The notes: generated from the letters alone by a model not told the origin. Counted from the first letter of the stretch, positions 1-10,147 are shown. The stretch is DNA of 64,000 bases from Cedecea colo (GCF_011808225.1 NZ_SOYS01000002.1:620001-684000); one strand, 5' to 3'. Numbers and translations: made by a program.

Positions 1-1427
1 CGGTCGTAGAGACGAATCTCCACCGGCAGCGCATGGGCAGCGCTTACCCAGTGAATGACGCCTTTCACTTTACGACCGTCCGCCGGGTCTTTACTCAGCG
101 TTTCAGGGTCGTAGGTGCAGTACAGCGTAGTGATATTGCCTTGCGCATCTTTCTCAACGCGTTCGGCTTTAATCACATACGCGTTGCGCAGGCGCACTTC
201 TTTGCCCATCACCAGACGCTTGTACTGCTTGTTCGCTTCCTCACGGAAATCGGCGCGATCGATATAGATTTCGCCGCTAAAAGGAACCTGACGGCTACCC
301 ATTTCAGGTTTGTTAGGATGATTAGGCATAGTGACCATCTCTTCCCCATCCTGCGGATAGTTTTCGATGATTACTTTCACCGGATCCAGCACGGCCATCG
401 CACGCGGCGCGTTCTCGTTCAGATCGTCACGGATGCACGATTCCAGAGATGCCATCTCAACGGTGTTGTCCTGTTTAGTGACGCCGATACGTTTGCAGAA
501 CTCACGGATAGAAGCCGCGGTATAACCACGACGACGCAGACCGGAAATAGTTGGCATACGCGGGTCATCCCAGCCCTCAACAATCTTCTCGGTCACCAGC
601 AGGTTCAGCTTGCGCTTGGACATGATGGCGTATTCAAGATTCAGACGTGAGAATTCGTACTGACGTGGATGAGCAGGAATAGTAATGTTGTCTAACACCC
701 AGTCGTACAGACGACGGTTGTCCTGGAACTCCAGCGTACACAGCGAATGGGTAATGCCTTCCAGCGCATCGGAAATGCAGTGGGTGAAGTCATACATCGG
801 ATAAATGCACCACTTGCTGCCCGTCTGGTGATGATCGGCAAATTTTATACGGTAAATAACCGGATCGCGCATCACGATAAAAGGCGATGCCATATCGATT
901 TTTGCACGCAGGCAAGCGGTACCTTCGGCAAATTCACCGTTACGCATTTTTTCGAACAGCGCGAGGTTCTCCTCGACGGTGCGATCGCGATATGGGCTGT
1001 TTTTGCCGGGCGCCGTCAGGGAACCACGATATTCGCGGATCTGCTCGGGCGTCAGCTCGTCAACATACGCCAGGCCTTTATTAATCAGCTCAACGGCGTA
1101 GTTAAACAGCTGGTCGAAGTAATCAGATGAGTAGCGCACGTTGCCGGACCAGTGAAAACCTAGCCACTCTACGTCGTGTTTGATGGAATCTACGTATTCG
1201 ATGTCTTCTTTTACCGGGTTGGTGTCATCGAAACGCAGATTGCACTGGCCCTGGTAATCCTGCGCGATACCAAAGTTCAGACAGATAGATTTTGCATGGC
1301 CGATGTGCAGATAGCCATTCGGCTCCGGCGGGAAACGAGTGCAGATACGGTCATGCTTACCATTGGCCAGATCTTCATCGATAATCTGGCGAATAAAGTT
1401 AGTTGGGCGGGCTTCAGCCTCACTCAT
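1..1427 (-). CDS. glnS: Glutaminyl-tRNA synthetase, C-terminal part missing at window edge
   Basis: Charges tRNA-Gln with glutamine in the cytoplasm; a class I aminoacyl-tRNA synthetase. The minus-strand frame opens at ATG 1425-1427 ([14 protein letters not shown]...) and stays open to base 1, giving about 475 of the roughly 554 residues expected. The class I HIGH motif is present ([10 protein letters not shown], about residue 40), as is the MSK signature (IMSKRKL, about residue 270), with GlnS-type text such as [17 protein letters not shown] between them. The 3' end lies outside the window, so the last part of the anticodon-binding barrels cannot be judged. It is close to a tRNA cluster holding four tRNA-Gln genes, but about 9 kb away and on the other strand. 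Identification is secure. Confidence 0.97.
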   Translation of the reverse strand, partial: MSEAEARPTNFIRQIIDEDLANGKHDRICTRFPPEPNGYLHIGHAKSICLNFGIAQDYQGQCNLRFDDTNPVKEDIEYVDSIKHDVEWLGFHWSGNVRYSSDYFDQLFNYAVELINKGLAYVDELTPEQIREYRGSLTAPGKNSPYRDRTVEENLALFEKMRNGEFAEGTACLRAKIDMASPFIVMRDPVIYRIKFADHHQTGSKWCIYPMYDFTHCISDALEGITHSLCTLEFQDNRRLYDWVLDNITIPAHPRQYEFSRLNLEYAIMSKRKLNLLVTEKIVEGWDDPRMPTISGLRRRGYTAASIREFCKRIGVTKQDNTVEMASLESCIRDDLNENAPRAMAVLDPVKVIIENYPQDGEEMVTMPNHPNKPEMGSRQVPFSGEIYIDRADFREEANKQYKRLVMGKEVRLRNAYVIKAERVEKDAQGNITTLYCTYDPETLSKDPADGRKVKGVIHWVSAAHALPVEIRLYD

Positions 1428-1552
1428 CGCGGATTCCTCAAGACAAAACTTTCGTTAACGGTGCATGATCTAATAAGCAGGCGCGGGAAACAACCTTTAG
1501 TTGCACAAATTAGGTGAACGCGATTACAGCGAAGGAGGTTTAATTCGGAGCA

Positions 1553-1588
1553 ATAAAAAAGCGGCTGAAGATTAACCCCAGCCGCTTA
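1553..1588 (-). terminator. Rho-independent terminator of nagE
   Basis: An inverted repeat (GCGGCTG at 1561-1567 and CAGCCGC at 1580-1586) is followed on the minus strand by a T run (A run at 1555-1560 on the plus strand). It begins about 27 bases after the nagE stop codon, so it ends nagE transcription before glnS. Confidence 0.85.
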
Positions 1589-1614
1589 AGGCACAAATGC
1601 TTACTCAGGAGCGA

Positions 1615-3636
1615 TTACTTGCCTTTAATCTCATACAGCGGCGTCTGACCGGCAACCACGTGACCCTGAGCCTGAAGAACCAGCCCGCTGAAGTCATCGA
1701 TGTTGCTGCAAACTATCGGGCTAATCATGGAACGAGCGTTAGCGTTCAGGAAATCCAGATCCATTTCCAGAACCGGCTGACCGGCTACCACTTCCGCACC
1801 CTCTTCCACCAGGCGAGTAAAGCCTTTACCGCCAAGTGCTACGGTGTCAATGCCCATGTGGACAACGATTTCCGCACCCTTTTCCGTCTCCAGGCAGAAC
1901 GCATGGTTGGTGTTAAAGATTTTCACGATGGTGCCCGCCGCCGGCGAGACAACGGTTTTATCCGTTGGCTTCACGGCTACGCCATCGCCTACCGCTTTGC
2001 TGGCAAAGGCTTCATCAGGAACCTGGTCCAGCGCAACCACGTCACCGGTTACCGGCGAAACCAGCGCCGCGATGGTAACTGCATTTGATACGGCCTGTGG
2101 TTTAGCCGTAGTCGTAGCAGCAACGGGGGCGGTAGGCGCTTTTGCCGCAGGAACATCACCGGTAGTTTTCATGGCGTTGGCGATTTTCTCAGCCACAAAG
2201 CCCACGATAATTTGCACGCTGGTTTTGTTCAGGCGAATCACACCGGTTGCACCCAGACGTTTAGCCAGAGCTTCGTTAACCAAAGAAGAGTCTTTCACGC
2301 TCAGACGCAGACGCGTGATACAGGCATCAATACCGGTCAGGTTAGCAGAACCGCCAACCGCCGCGATGTACTGACGAGCCAGACCAGAAACGTCCTGATT
2401 TGCTGTACCGCTAACGTTCACATCCTGACCATCGGTCTCATCACCGGCAACCGCCAGTTCACGACCCGGGGTTAACAGGTTGAATTTGGTGATAGTGAAA
2501 CGGAACACCACGTAGTAAATCACGAAGAACACGATACCTTGCGGGATCAGCATCCACCAGTGTGTTGCCAGCGGGTTACGGGAAGAAAGCACCATATCCA
2601 CCAGACCTGCGCTGAAACCGAAACCTGCAATCCAGTGCATGCTTGCGGCGATGAACACGGAAATACCGGTCAGCACGGCGTGGATAACGTACAGAACCGG
2701 AGCAACGAACATGAAGGAGAATTCCAACGGTTCGGTGATACCGGTAAAGAACGCGGCGAAGGCAGCCGCCATCATGATACCAGCCACTTTCGCTTTATTT
2801 TCCGGGCGAGAGCAGTGATAGATAGCCAGTGCTGCACCCGGCAGACCGAACATCATGATTGGGAAGAAGCCAGCCTGGTAACGACCGGTGATACCAACAA
2901 CCGCTTTACCTGCTTCGATGGACTGCGCGCCGCCGAGGAAGTTAGGGATATCGTTAATACCGGCAACGTCAAACCAGAATACGGAGTTCAGCGCATGGTG
3001 CAGACCAACAGGAATCAGCAGGCGGTTGAAGAAGGCGTAAACGCCCGCGCCTACGGAGCCCAGCTTCTGGATATGCTCACCAAAGTTGACCAGACCGTCG
3101 AAGATCATCGGCCAGACGTACATCATGATGAAGGCCACAACGATCATCACGAAAGAGGTGAGGATCGGCACCAGGCGGCGGCCGCTGAAGAACGACAACG
3201 CTTTCGGCAGCTCGACGCTGCTGTAACGGTTGTACAATTCCGCAGAGATAATACCAACCAGAATACCCACGAACTGGTTGCTGATTTTACCAAATGCCGC
3301 CGGAACCTGCTCCGCCGGAATTTTCTGGATCATGGCAACCGCTGCTGGAGAACACAGAGTGGTCAACACCAGGAAGCCAACAAAGCCGGTCAGCGCTGCG
3401 GCACCGTCTTTATCTTTGGACATACCGTAAGCCACACCAATGGCGAAAAGTACGGACATGTTATCAATAATGGCAGAACCAGATTTAATGAAGAACGCCG
3501 CAAGCGCGTTATCTCCACCCCAGCCAACCGGGTCAATCCAGTAGCCTACCCCCATCAAAATTGCTGCTGCAGGTAGTGTAGCCACGGGCACCATCAGTGC
3601 GCGGCCAATTCGTTGTAAATAACCTAGAATACTCAC
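1615..3636 (-). CDS. nagE: N-acetylglucosamine-specific PTS enzyme IICBA
   Basis: Imports N-acetylglucosamine across the inner membrane and phosphorylates it to GlcNAc-6-P, using phosphate from HPr. The 673-residue protein holds three domains in order: a membrane IIC domain with about ten hydrophobic segments (about 1-385), a IIB domain (about 410-490) with the phospho-acceptor Cys439 in GIDACITRLRL, and a IIA domain (about 525-670) with the phospho-His593 in VVHMGIDTV. It is slightly longer than E. coli NagE (648), mainly in an Ala/Pro/Thr-rich linker before IIA. It is divergent from nagB across a shared regulatory region with NagC and CRP sites, so it should be induced by GlcNAc-6-P and need cAMP-CRP. 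Its own terminator follows. Confidence 0.97.
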   Translation of the reverse strand: MSILGYLQRIGRALMVPVATLPAAAILMGVGYWIDPVGWGGDNALAAFFIKSGSAIIDNMSVLFAIGVAYGMSKDKDGAAALTGFVGFLVLTTLCSPAAVAMIQKIPAEQVPAAFGKISNQFVGILVGIISAELYNRYSSVELPKALSFFSGRRLVPILTSFVMIVVAFIMMYVWPMIFDGLVNFGEHIQKLGSVGAGVYAFFNRLLIPVGLHHALNSVFWFDVAGINDIPNFLGGAQSIEAGKAVVGITGRYQAGFFPIMMFGLPGAALAIYHCSRPENKAKVAGIMMAAAFAAFFTGITEPLEFSFMFVAPVLYVIHAVLTGISVFIAASMHWIAGFGFSAGLVDMVLSSRNPLATHWWMLIPQGIVFFVIYYVVFRFTITKFNLLTPGRELAVAGDETDGQDVNVSGTANQDVSGLARQYIAAVGGSANLTGIDACITRLRLSVKDSSLVNEALAKRLGATGVIRLNKTSVQIIVGFVAEKIANAMKTTGDVPAAKAPTAPVAATTTAKPQAVSNAVTIAALVSPVTGDVVALDQVPDEAFASKAVGDGVAVKPTDKTVVSPAAGTIVKIFNTNHAFCLETEKGAEIVVHMGIDTVALGGKGFTRLVEEGAEVVAGQPVLEMDLDFLNANARSMISPIVCSNIDDFSGLVLQAQGHVVAGQTPLYEIKGK

Positions 3637-3725
3637 TTTATTCCCCCTATGAGACCCTGTTAAGGCTCGCTCAAAGCAGTGTTTTTATTGTCTTAACTAC
3701 CTTATATAAACGGCGACGATTCACA

Positions 3726-3742
3726 TCACACCTGAAGTGTGA
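3726..3742. repeat. Short perfect inverted repeat in the nagE leader
   Basis: TCACAC (3726-3731) and GTGTGA (3737-3742) are separated by five bases. The half-sites are in the opposite order to a CRP box, so this is not a CRP site. It falls in the likely 5' untranslated region of nagE and could form a small hairpin in the mRNA. The function is not known to me. Confidence 0.4.
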
Positions 3743-3747
3743 AAAAA

Positions 3748-3770
3748 ATTAATTCGTATCGCAAATTAAA
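3748..3770. promoter_or_regulatory. NagC operator, nagE side
   Basis: The A+T-rich near-palindrome TTAATTCGTATCGCAAATTA matches, as I remember it, the high-affinity NagC site in front of E. coli nagE. Together with the site at 3843-3868 it would let NagC bridge the region by looping and repress both nagE and nagBAC when GlcNAc-6-P is absent. Confidence 0.75.
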
Positions 3771-3779
3771 TGCGCGCTT

Positions 3780-3799
3780 TTTGTGACTATAGTCACCAA
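3780..3799. promoter_or_regulatory. CRP site between nagE and nagB
   Basis: TGTGA (3782-3786), six bases, then TCACC (3793-3797): nine of ten consensus positions. It lies between the two NagC sites, which is the known arrangement in the E. coli nagE-nagB control region, and would activate both divergent promoters. Confidence 0.75.
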
Positions 3800-3842
3800 A
3801 TATCGCTATAACACCCCCCTTTGACTGGCTATCCCGCAAAAC

Positions 3843-3868
3843 TTATTTTATTATTCAAAAAATCGAGA
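3843..3868. promoter_or_regulatory. NagC operator, nagB side
   Basis: TTATTTTATTATTCAAAAAA followed by TCGAG closely resembles the NagC site in front of E. coli nagB. Its partner is at 3748-3770, about 95 bases away, roughly nine helical turns, a distance that fits repression by DNA looping. Confidence 0.7.
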
Positions 3869-3969
3869 CAGATTGCTCCCTCAGGTGCCGGTATAAAACT
3901 GGTTTACCCTTAGAAGGGTGAATATCAATCTGGCTATACCCGTTTCTATTAACTCTTAAGAGGTGAATG

Positions 3970-4770
3970 ATGAGACTGATTCCCCTGGCTACTCCGGCTC
4001 AGGTCGGCAAATGGGCAGCTCGCCATATTGTTAAGCGCATCAATGCATTTAACCCAACCGCAGACCGTCCTTTCGTGCTGGGTCTGCCAACCGGCAGCAC
4101 GCCGCTCGAAGCCTATAAAGCGCTGATAGAGATGCATAAAGCAGGCCAGGTCAGCTTTAAAAACGTCGTCACCTTTAATATGGATGAATACGTCGGTCTG
4201 CCAAAAGAGCATCCGGAAAGCTATCATACATTCATGCACAAAAATTTCTTTGATCATGTTGATATCCCAGCAGAAAATATCAACCTGCTAAACGGTAATG
4301 CGGAAGACGTTGACGCAGAATGCCGTGCTTACGAAGAAAAAATTCGCTCCTACGGCAAAATCCACCTCTTTATGGGCGGCGTGGGCAACGATGGTCATAT
4401 CGCGTTCAACGAACCCGCTTCTTCTCTGGCGTCCCGTACCCGTATTAAAACCCTGACTCATGACACTCGCGTGGCAAACTCCCGCTTCTTTGACGGCGAC
4501 GTGAGCCAGGTTCCAAAATACGCGCTGACCGTGGGCGTCGGCACCCTGCTTGACGCAGAAGAAGTGATGATTCTGGTGCTCGGCCATGTGAAAGCGCAAG
4601 CGCTGCAGGCAGCCGTGGAAGGTAACGTCAACCATATGTGGACTATTAGCTGCCTGCAACTGCATCCGAAAGCGGTTGTGGTGTGCGACGAACCATCCAC
4701 TATGGAGCTGAAAGTGAAGACGTTGAAATACTTCAACGAACTTGAAGCAGAAAATATTAAAGGCCTTTAA
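3970..4770 (+). CDS. nagB: Glucosamine-6-phosphate deaminase
   Basis: Converts glucosamine-6-phosphate to fructose-6-phosphate and ammonia, the last step of amino-sugar catabolism; a cytoplasmic hexamer activated by GlcNAc-6-P. The 266-residue protein aligns with E. coli NagB without visible gaps: sugar-phosphate loop LPTGSTP, catalytic-base region [10 protein letters not shown] (Asp72) and [11 protein letters not shown] with the Asp141/His143/Glu148 relay. Two ATG codons are adjacent (3967 and 3970). The second gives the family start MRLIPL and better spacing (six bases) from AGG at 3961-3963, so it was chosen. It is first in nagB-nagA-nagC-nagD, with 25 bases to nagA, and is controlled by the NagC and CRP sites upstream. 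Confidence 0.97.
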   Translation: MRLIPLATPAQVGKWAARHIVKRINAFNPTADRPFVLGLPTGSTPLEAYKALIEMHKAGQVSFKNVVTFNMDEYVGLPKEHPESYHTFMHKNFFDHVDIPAENINLLNGNAEDVDAECRAYEEKIRSYGKIHLFMGGVGNDGHIAFNEPASSLASRTRIKTLTHDTRVANSRFFDGDVSQVPKYALTVGVGTLLDAEEVMILVLGHVKAQALQAAVEGNVNHMWTISCLQLHPKAVVVCDEPSTMELKVKTLKYFNELEAENIKGL

Positions 4771-4795
4771 GCACTGATTTTTACCGGGGGTAATT

Positions 4796-5944
4796 ATGTT
4801 TGCACTAACCCACGGTCGGATTTATACCGGCCATGATATTCTGGATGACCACGCGATCGTTATTGCTGATGGCCTGATTGAGCGCGTTTGTCCGCGTTCC
4901 GAACTCCCGGCAGGGATCGAAACCCGTGACATGGGCGGTGCAATCATTGCCCCCGGTTTTATTGATGTGCAGCTCAACGGCTGCGGCGGCGTGCAGTTCA
5001 ACGACACCGTCGATGCCGTCACGGTTGAAACGCTGGAAATTATGCAGAAAGCCAACGAGCGTTCTGGCTGCACCAGCTATCTGCCAACGCTTATTACCGC
5101 CAGCGATGAGCTGATGAGGCAGGGCGTTAAAGTGATGCGCGAGTACCTGGCGAAATACAGCAATCAGGCGCTAGGTCTGCACCTTGAAGGCCCATGGCTG
5201 AACATGGTGAAAAAAGGCACGCATAACCCGAGCTTTGTACGTAAACCTGATGCCAAACTGGTCGATTTCCTCTGCGAGAACGCAGACGTCATCACAAAAG
5301 TCACGCTGGCGCCAGAAATGGTCGAGCCTGAAGTTATCAACAAACTGGTTGCGTCCGGGATTATCGTTTCCGCCGGTCACTCCAACGCGACAGCAAAAGA
5401 AGCCAAAGCCGGTTTCCGGGCGGGAATCACTTTTGCCACGCACCTTTTCAACGCCATGCCTTATATTACGGGCCGCGAACCGGGTCTGGCGGGCGCAATC
5501 TTTGATGAACCAGACGTTTACTGCGGTATCATTGCCGATGGCCTGCATGTGGACTATGTCAATATCCGCACCGCAAAACGCGTGAAAGGCGATAAGCTCT
5601 GCCTCGTCACGGACGCCACCGCGCCGGCAGGTGCCAATATTGAGCAGTTCATTTTTGCTGGTAAAACAATATACTACCGTAACGGTTTATGTGTAGATGA
5701 GCACGGTACGCTGAGCGGTTCTGCCCTGACGATGATCGAAGGGGTGCGTAATCTGGTCGAGCATGCCAACATCGCGCTGGACGAAGTCCTGCGGATGGCG
5801 ACTCTCTACCCTGCCCGTGCGATGGGTGTGGAAAAGCAGTTGGGCACTATTGAGGCGGGTAAAGTCGCCAACCTGACCGCTTTTACCCGCGATTATAAAA
5901 TCATCAAGACTCTCGTTAATGGTAATGAGGTCGTAACTGAGTAA
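4796..5944 (+). CDS. nagA: N-acetylglucosamine-6-phosphate deacetylase
   Basis: Removes acetate from GlcNAc-6-P, giving glucosamine-6-P for NagB. By consuming GlcNAc-6-P it also removes the inducer of NagC. The 382 residues match the E. coli length. Metal and catalytic motifs of the amidohydrolase superfamily are intact: HLEGPWLN (Glu131), SAGHSNAT (His195), ATHLFNAMP (His216) and VTDATAPAG (Asp273). A GGGGG stretch just before ATG 4796 serves as ribosome site. It sits 25 bases after nagB and 8 bases before nagC, so translation is probably coupled. No unusual features. Confidence 0.98.
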   Translation: MFALTHGRIYTGHDILDDHAIVIADGLIERVCPRSELPAGIETRDMGGAIIAPGFIDVQLNGCGGVQFNDTVDAVTVETLEIMQKANERSGCTSYLPTLITASDELMRQGVKVMREYLAKYSNQALGLHLEGPWLNMVKKGTHNPSFVRKPDAKLVDFLCENADVITKVTLAPEMVEPEVINKLVASGIIVSAGHSNATAKEAKAGFRAGITFATHLFNAMPYITGREPGLAGAIFDEPDVYCGIIADGLHVDYVNIRTAKRVKGDKLCLVTDATAPAGANIEQFIFAGKTIYYRNGLCVDEHGTLSGSALTMIEGVRNLVEHANIALDEVLRMATLYPARAMGVEKQLGTIEAGKVANLTAFTRDYKIIKTLVNGNEVVTE

Positions 5945-5952
5945 ATAAGGCA

Positions 5953-7172
5953 TGACGACTGGCGGACAGGCTCAAATAGGTAATGTCGATCTGGTAAAAC
6001 AGCTTAACGGCGCGGCGGTATACCGTCTGATTGACCAGCAGGGTCCAATCTCGCGTATACAGATTGCCGAACAGAGCCAGCTTGCCCCCGCCAGCGTCAC
6101 CAAAATTACTCGCCAGCTTATTGAGCGCGGCCTGATTAAAGAAGTCGATCAGCAGGCCTCTACCGGAGGCCGCCGCGCTATCTCCATCATTACTGAAACT
6201 CGTAATTTCCACGCAATTGGCGTGCGCCTTGGCCGTCATGACGCCACTATTACGCTGTTCGATCTCAGCGCCAAGCCGTTGGCTGAAGAGCACTACCCTC
6301 TTCCGGAGCGCACCCAGGAAACGCTTGAGCACGCCCTGCTCCACGCCATCGCCCATTTTATCGAACAGATGCAGCGTAAAATTCGCGAGCTGATTGCCAT
6401 CTCTGTGATCCTGCCAGGCCTGGTCGATCCGGACAGCGGCGTGATTCGCTATATGCCGCACATTCAGGTGAACAACTGGTCGCTGGTTGATAGCCTGGAA
6501 AAACGCTTCAAAATTACCTGCTTTGTCGGACACGACATCCGCAGCCTGGCGTTAGCTGAGCACTATTTTGGTGCCACTCACGACTGCGAAGACTCCATTC
6601 TGGTGCGTGTTCACCGCGGGACAGGGGCAGGTATTCTGTCAAACGGCAGGATTTTTATCGGCCGTAACGGCAACGTGGGCGAGATCGGTCATATCCAGGT
6701 CGACCCGCTGGGCGAGCGCTGCCATTGCGGCAACTTTGGCTGTCTGGAAACTATCGCTGCGAATGCCGCCATTGAAGGGCGAGTGCGTCATCTGCTTGAA
6801 CAGGGCTATAACAGTCGCTTAACGCTTGATGACTGCAACATTGTGGCGATTTGCAAAGCGGCCAACAAAGGCGACGCGCTGGCCTGCGAAGTAATAGAGC
6901 ACGTGGGCCGCCACCTTGGTAAAGCCATCTCTATTGCCATCAACCTGTTTAATCCGCAAAAGGTAGTGATTGCAGGCGAAATTATTGCAGCAGAAAAAGT
7001 CCTGCTCCCCGCCATTGAAGGCTGCATCAACACCCAGGTGTTAAAAGCGTTCCGCAAAAACCTGCCCGTCGTGCGTTCACGCCTTGACGACCGCTCCGCG
7101 ATCGGCGCTTTTGCGCTGGTAAAACGCTCCATGCTGAATGGCATGCTGTTGCAGCGCCTGCTGGAAAGTTAA
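5953..7172 (+). CDS. nagC: ROK-family repressor of amino-sugar genes
   Basis: Transcription factor that represses nagE and nagBAC and, in E. coli, also affects glmUS and chitobiose genes; GlcNAc-6-P is the inducer. The 406-residue protein has an N-terminal winged helix (about 15-75, with QLAPASVTKITRQLIERGLI as recognition region) followed by a ROK domain with the zinc motif CHCGNFGCLE (about 255-265). It follows nagA by 8 bases and is thus autoregulated within its operon, as in E. coli. It is followed by 185 bases of structured-looking sequence before nagD. The reading frame begins at the ATG in AAGGCATGACG; the SD-like AAGG overlaps the end of nagA. Confidence 0.96.
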
Positions 7173-7220
7173 CGCGGGCAAGCGCCGATTTGCGTTATAG
7201 TTAGAACCTTTAGATTTTGA

Positions 7221-7340
7221 GTTGCAGCCAGGCGACAGGGAGCCGATCCCAGGAGCTTACTTAGGTAAATGACCGGGATTAGTCAGTGCGGTCAACAGCG
7301 CTGCAGCTTGACAGATGAAGGTTATACGCCTTCTGTGAAT
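7221..7340 (+). other. Structured-looking intergenic element between nagC and nagD
   Basis: In the 185 bases between nagC and nagD there are nested inverted repeats: TGCAGC (7223-7228) with GCTGCA (7300-7305) as an outer pairing, GGGA/TCCC (7238-7241, 7247-7250) and TTAC/GTAA (7257-7260, 7265-7268) as inner hairpins. The conserved-looking text (CAGCCAGGCGAC, GAGCTTAC, TGACCGGG) resembles a recurrent G+C-rich intergenic motif I associate with enterobacteria but cannot name. It could be an untranslated leader of nagD, a processed small RNA or a dispersed repeat. No terminator T run is visible. Confidence 0.4.
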
Positions 7341-7357
7341 ATGAGCCGGATTAGCCA

Positions 7358-8110
7358 ATGACCCTCCAGAATGTAATTTGTGATATTGACGGCGTGCTGA
7401 TGCATGACAACGTCGCCGTACCGGGCGCCAATGAGTTTCTCGCCCGCATCCTTGAAAAAGGTTTACCGCTGGTTCTGCTGACCAACTACCCTTCGCAGAC
7501 CGGACAGGACCTGGCAAACCGCTTTGCATCGGCGGGCATAGACGTGCCGGACAGCGTGTTCTATACCTCGGCTATGGCGACCGCAGATTTCCTGCGTCGA
7601 CAGGAAGGCAAAAAAGCCTATGTTGTGGGTGAAGGCGCGTTAATCCATGAGCTGTATAAAGCGGGATTCACCATTACCGATATCAATCCAGATTTTGTCA
7701 TCGTTGGCGAAACACGTTCCTATAACTGGGAAATGATGCACAAAGCCGCGTACTTCGTGGCAAACGGCGCGCGTTTCATCGCTACCAACCCGGATACTCA
7801 TGGGCGCGGTTATTACCCGGCCTGTGGCGCGCTCTGCGCGGGCATCGAGAAAATCTCCGGCCGGAAGCCTTTTTATGTCGGCAAGCCCAGCCCCTGGATT
7901 ATCCGTGCGGCGTTGAATACAATGCAGGCCCATTCCGAACATACGGTTATTGTGGGTGATAATTTACGCACCGACATTCTGGCGGGCTTCCAGGCCGGTC
8001 TGGAAACCATTCTGGTGCTCTCCGGGGTTTCGACGCTTAACGACATCGATGCGATGCCTTTCCGTCCTTCATTTATCTACCCGTCCGTGGCCGAAATCGA
8101 CATCATCTGA
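7358..8110 (+). CDS. nagD: HAD-superfamily nucleotide phosphatase NagD
   Basis: A HAD-family phosphatase; the E. coli enzyme prefers UMP and other nucleoside monophosphates and may clear excess UMP during cell-wall recycling. The 250 residues match the E. coli length. HAD motifs are visible: motif I DIDGVLMHDN (Asp9 and Asp11), motif II LLTNYPS, a Lys in YVGKPSPW (motif III) and motif IV VIVGDNLRTDILAG. It belongs to the nag operon but, unusually, is separated from nagC by 185 bases with its own structured leader. The ribosome site before ATG 7358 is weak (GAGCCGGA). A terminator follows at 8131-8160. Confidence 0.95.
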   Translation: MTLQNVICDIDGVLMHDNVAVPGANEFLARILEKGLPLVLLTNYPSQTGQDLANRFASAGIDVPDSVFYTSAMATADFLRRQEGKKAYVVGEGALIHELYKAGFTITDINPDFVIVGETRSYNWEMMHKAAYFVANGARFIATNPDTHGRGYYPACGALCAGIEKISGRKPFYVGKPSPWIIRAALNTMQAHSEHTVIVGDNLRTDILAGFQAGLETILVLSGVSTLNDIDAMPFRPSFIYPSVAEIDII

Positions 8111-8130
8111 ATGCTGCCTTGCTGATGTAA

Positions 8131-8160
8131 AAGCGCCCGGCACCCGTCGGGCTTTTTTAT
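8131..8160 (+). terminator. Terminator of the nagBACD operon
   Basis: GCCCG (8135-8139) and CGGGC (8148-8152) form a hairpin followed by six T residues. It lies about 20 bases after the nagD stop codon. The remaining sequence to asnB (8161-8437) is A+T-rich and must hold the asnB promoter; I see no clear operator in it. Confidence 0.85.
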
Positions 8161-8437
8161 GTTTCTTACTTTCCGCCCTTCTTTGGTTTACCCGCCATCA
8201 ATAAAAACGCTTTAAAATTAAGAATTCGATAATTATTTAGCCTTTTTAGTCGTTAATTTTCACAAATCAGCAAACGCTATTGCGGTATTTAGTCGTGAAG
8301 CGGTAAATCACTTGCTTTCCCGCTAATGATTGCGCAAATTCGAATGCATGCAACGCAGCAACGCCGCTAAAAATAAATAAACGGCAATGCGACATCACGA
8401 TTAAACAGCCTAAGCGCAGTGTTACGGAGAAAGCTCT

Positions 8438-10102
8438 ATGTGTTCTATTTTTGGTGTGCTGGATATTAAAACCGACGCGGTTGAATTGCGTAAAAAAGCG
8501 CTGGAATTGTCGCGTCTGATGCGCCACCGCGGCCCGGACTGGTCAGGGGTTTACGCCAGCGATAGGGCGATTCTGGCCCACGAACGCCTCTCTATCGTTG
8601 ACGTCAACGCCGGTGCCCAGCCGCTTTATAACAAACAACAAACCCACGCGCTGGCCGTAAACGGAGAAATCTACAACCATCAGGCGCTGCGTGCCGAATA
8701 TGGCGATCGCTACGAATTCCAGACCGGTTCAGACTGCGAAGTTATCCTCGCGATGTATCAGGAAAAAGGCCCTGAATTTCTGGACGATCTACAGGGCATG
8801 TTCGCCTTCGTACTTTACGACAGCGAAAAAGACGCATACCTGATTGGTCGTGACCATATCGGCATTATCCCGCTGTATATGGGATACGACGAACACGGCA
8901 ACATGTACGTTGCTTCTGAAATGAAAGCTCTGGTGCCGGTTTGCCGTACCATTAAAGAGTTCCCGGCTGGCAGCTATCTGTGGAGCCAGGACGGCGAGAT
9001 CCGCAGCTATTACCAGCGCGACTGGTTCGATTACGAGGCGGTAAAAGACAACGTTACCGATAAAAACGAACTGCGCCAGGCGCTGGAAGACGCCGTCAAA
9101 AGCCATCTGATGTCCGACGTGCCATACGGCGTGCTGCTTTCCGGTGGTCTGGACTCTTCCGTTATCTCCGCCATCACTAAAAAGTTTGCCGCTCGTCGTG
9201 TAGAAGATGAAGAGCGCAGCGAGGCATGGTGGCCGCAGCTTCACTCCTTCGCGGTCGGCCTGGTAGGTTCACCGGATCTTAAGGCTGCGCAGGAAGTGGC
9301 AAACCATCTGGGCACCGTTCACCACGAAATCCATTTCACCGTGCAGGAAGGCCTGGATGCGATCCGTGACGTTATCTATCACATCGAAACCTACGATGTG
9401 ACGACGATCCGTGCGTCTACACCGATGTACCTTATGTCCCGTAAAATCAAAGCGATGGGCATTAAAATGGTGCTTTCCGGTGAAGGTTCCGATGAAGTGT
9501 TTGGCGGCTACCTCTACTTCCACAAGGCGCCAAACGATAAAGAACTGCATGAGGAAACCGTGCGTAAGCTGCAGGCGCTGCACATGTTTGACTGCGCGCG
9601 TGCCAACAAAGCGATGTCTGCCTGGGGCGTTGAAGCCCGCGTTCCCTTCCTGGACAAAAAGTTCCTCGACGTGGCGATGCGCATCAACCCGAAAGACAAG
9701 ATGTGCGGCAACGGCAAGATGGAAAAACATATCCTGCGTGAATGCTTCGAGTCCTATTTGCCGGCAAGCGTGGCATGGCGTCAGAAAGAGCAGTTCTCAG
9801 ACGGCGTGGGTTATAGCTGGATCGACACGCTAAAAGAAGTTGCCGCAGCTCAGATAACAGATCGGCAGCTGGAAACCGCGAGCTTCCGTTTCCCTTACAA
9901 CACGCCGGGTTCGAAAGAAGCTTATCTCTATCGTGAGATCTTCGAAGAATTATTCCCGCTGCCAAGCGCTGCAGAATGCGTTCCGGGCGGCCCATCCGTT
10001 GCCTGTTCTTCTGCTAAAGCGATTGAATGGGATGAAGCGTTCAAAAGCATGAACGATCCGTCGGGCCGTGCGGTGGGCGTCCATCAGTCTGCCTATAAAT
10101 AA
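8438..10102 (+). CDS. asnB: Asparagine synthetase B, glutamine-hydrolysing
   Basis: Makes asparagine from aspartate, ATP and glutamine (or ammonia). The 554-residue protein opens with MCSIFGVLD, so Cys2 is the glutaminase nucleophile once Met is removed. The N-terminal Ntn-type glutaminase domain (about 1-200) includes the RHRGPDWSG and NGEIYNH motifs; the synthetase domain carries the ATP-pyrophosphatase P-loop LSGGLDSSV at about 230-240 and GEGSDEVFGGY near 350. There is a good ribosome site (ACGGAG) before ATG 8438. It is a single gene between two terminators, as in E. coli. Nothing unusual was seen. Confidence 0.98.
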   Translation: MCSIFGVLDIKTDAVELRKKALELSRLMRHRGPDWSGVYASDRAILAHERLSIVDVNAGAQPLYNKQQTHALAVNGEIYNHQALRAEYGDRYEFQTGSDCEVILAMYQEKGPEFLDDLQGMFAFVLYDSEKDAYLIGRDHIGIIPLYMGYDEHGNMYVASEMKALVPVCRTIKEFPAGSYLWSQDGEIRSYYQRDWFDYEAVKDNVTDKNELRQALEDAVKSHLMSDVPYGVLLSGGLDSSVISAITKKFAARRVEDEERSEAWWPQLHSFAVGLVGSPDLKAAQEVANHLGTVHHEIHFTVQEGLDAIRDVIYHIETYDVTTIRASTPMYLMSRKIKAMGIKMVLSGEGSDEVFGGYLYFHKAPNDKELHEETVRKLQALHMFDCARANKAMSAWGVEARVPFLDKKFLDVAMRINPKDKMCGNGKMEKHILRECFESYLPASVAWRQKEQFSDGVGYSWIDTLKEVAAAQITDRQLETASFRFPYNTPGSKEAYLYREIFEELFPLPSAAECVPGGPSVACSSAKAIEWDEAFKSMNDPSGRAVGVHQSAYK

Positions 10103-10117
10103 GCGCTCCATATTAAG

Positions 10118-10147
10118 CAACGGGCCTGCGGGCCCGTTGTTATTTCT
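10118..10147 (+). terminator. Terminator of asnB
   Basis: A perfect 9-bp stem (CAACGGGCC at 10118-10126 with GGCCCGTTG at 10131-10139) closes a four-base loop and is followed by the T-rich tract TTATTTCT, 16 bases past the asnB stop. Confidence 0.85.

Noticed and set aside
3726-3742. CRP site in the nagE leader
   Set aside because: The half-sites are in reversed order (TCACAC...GTGTGA), so it is a palindrome but not a CRP box.
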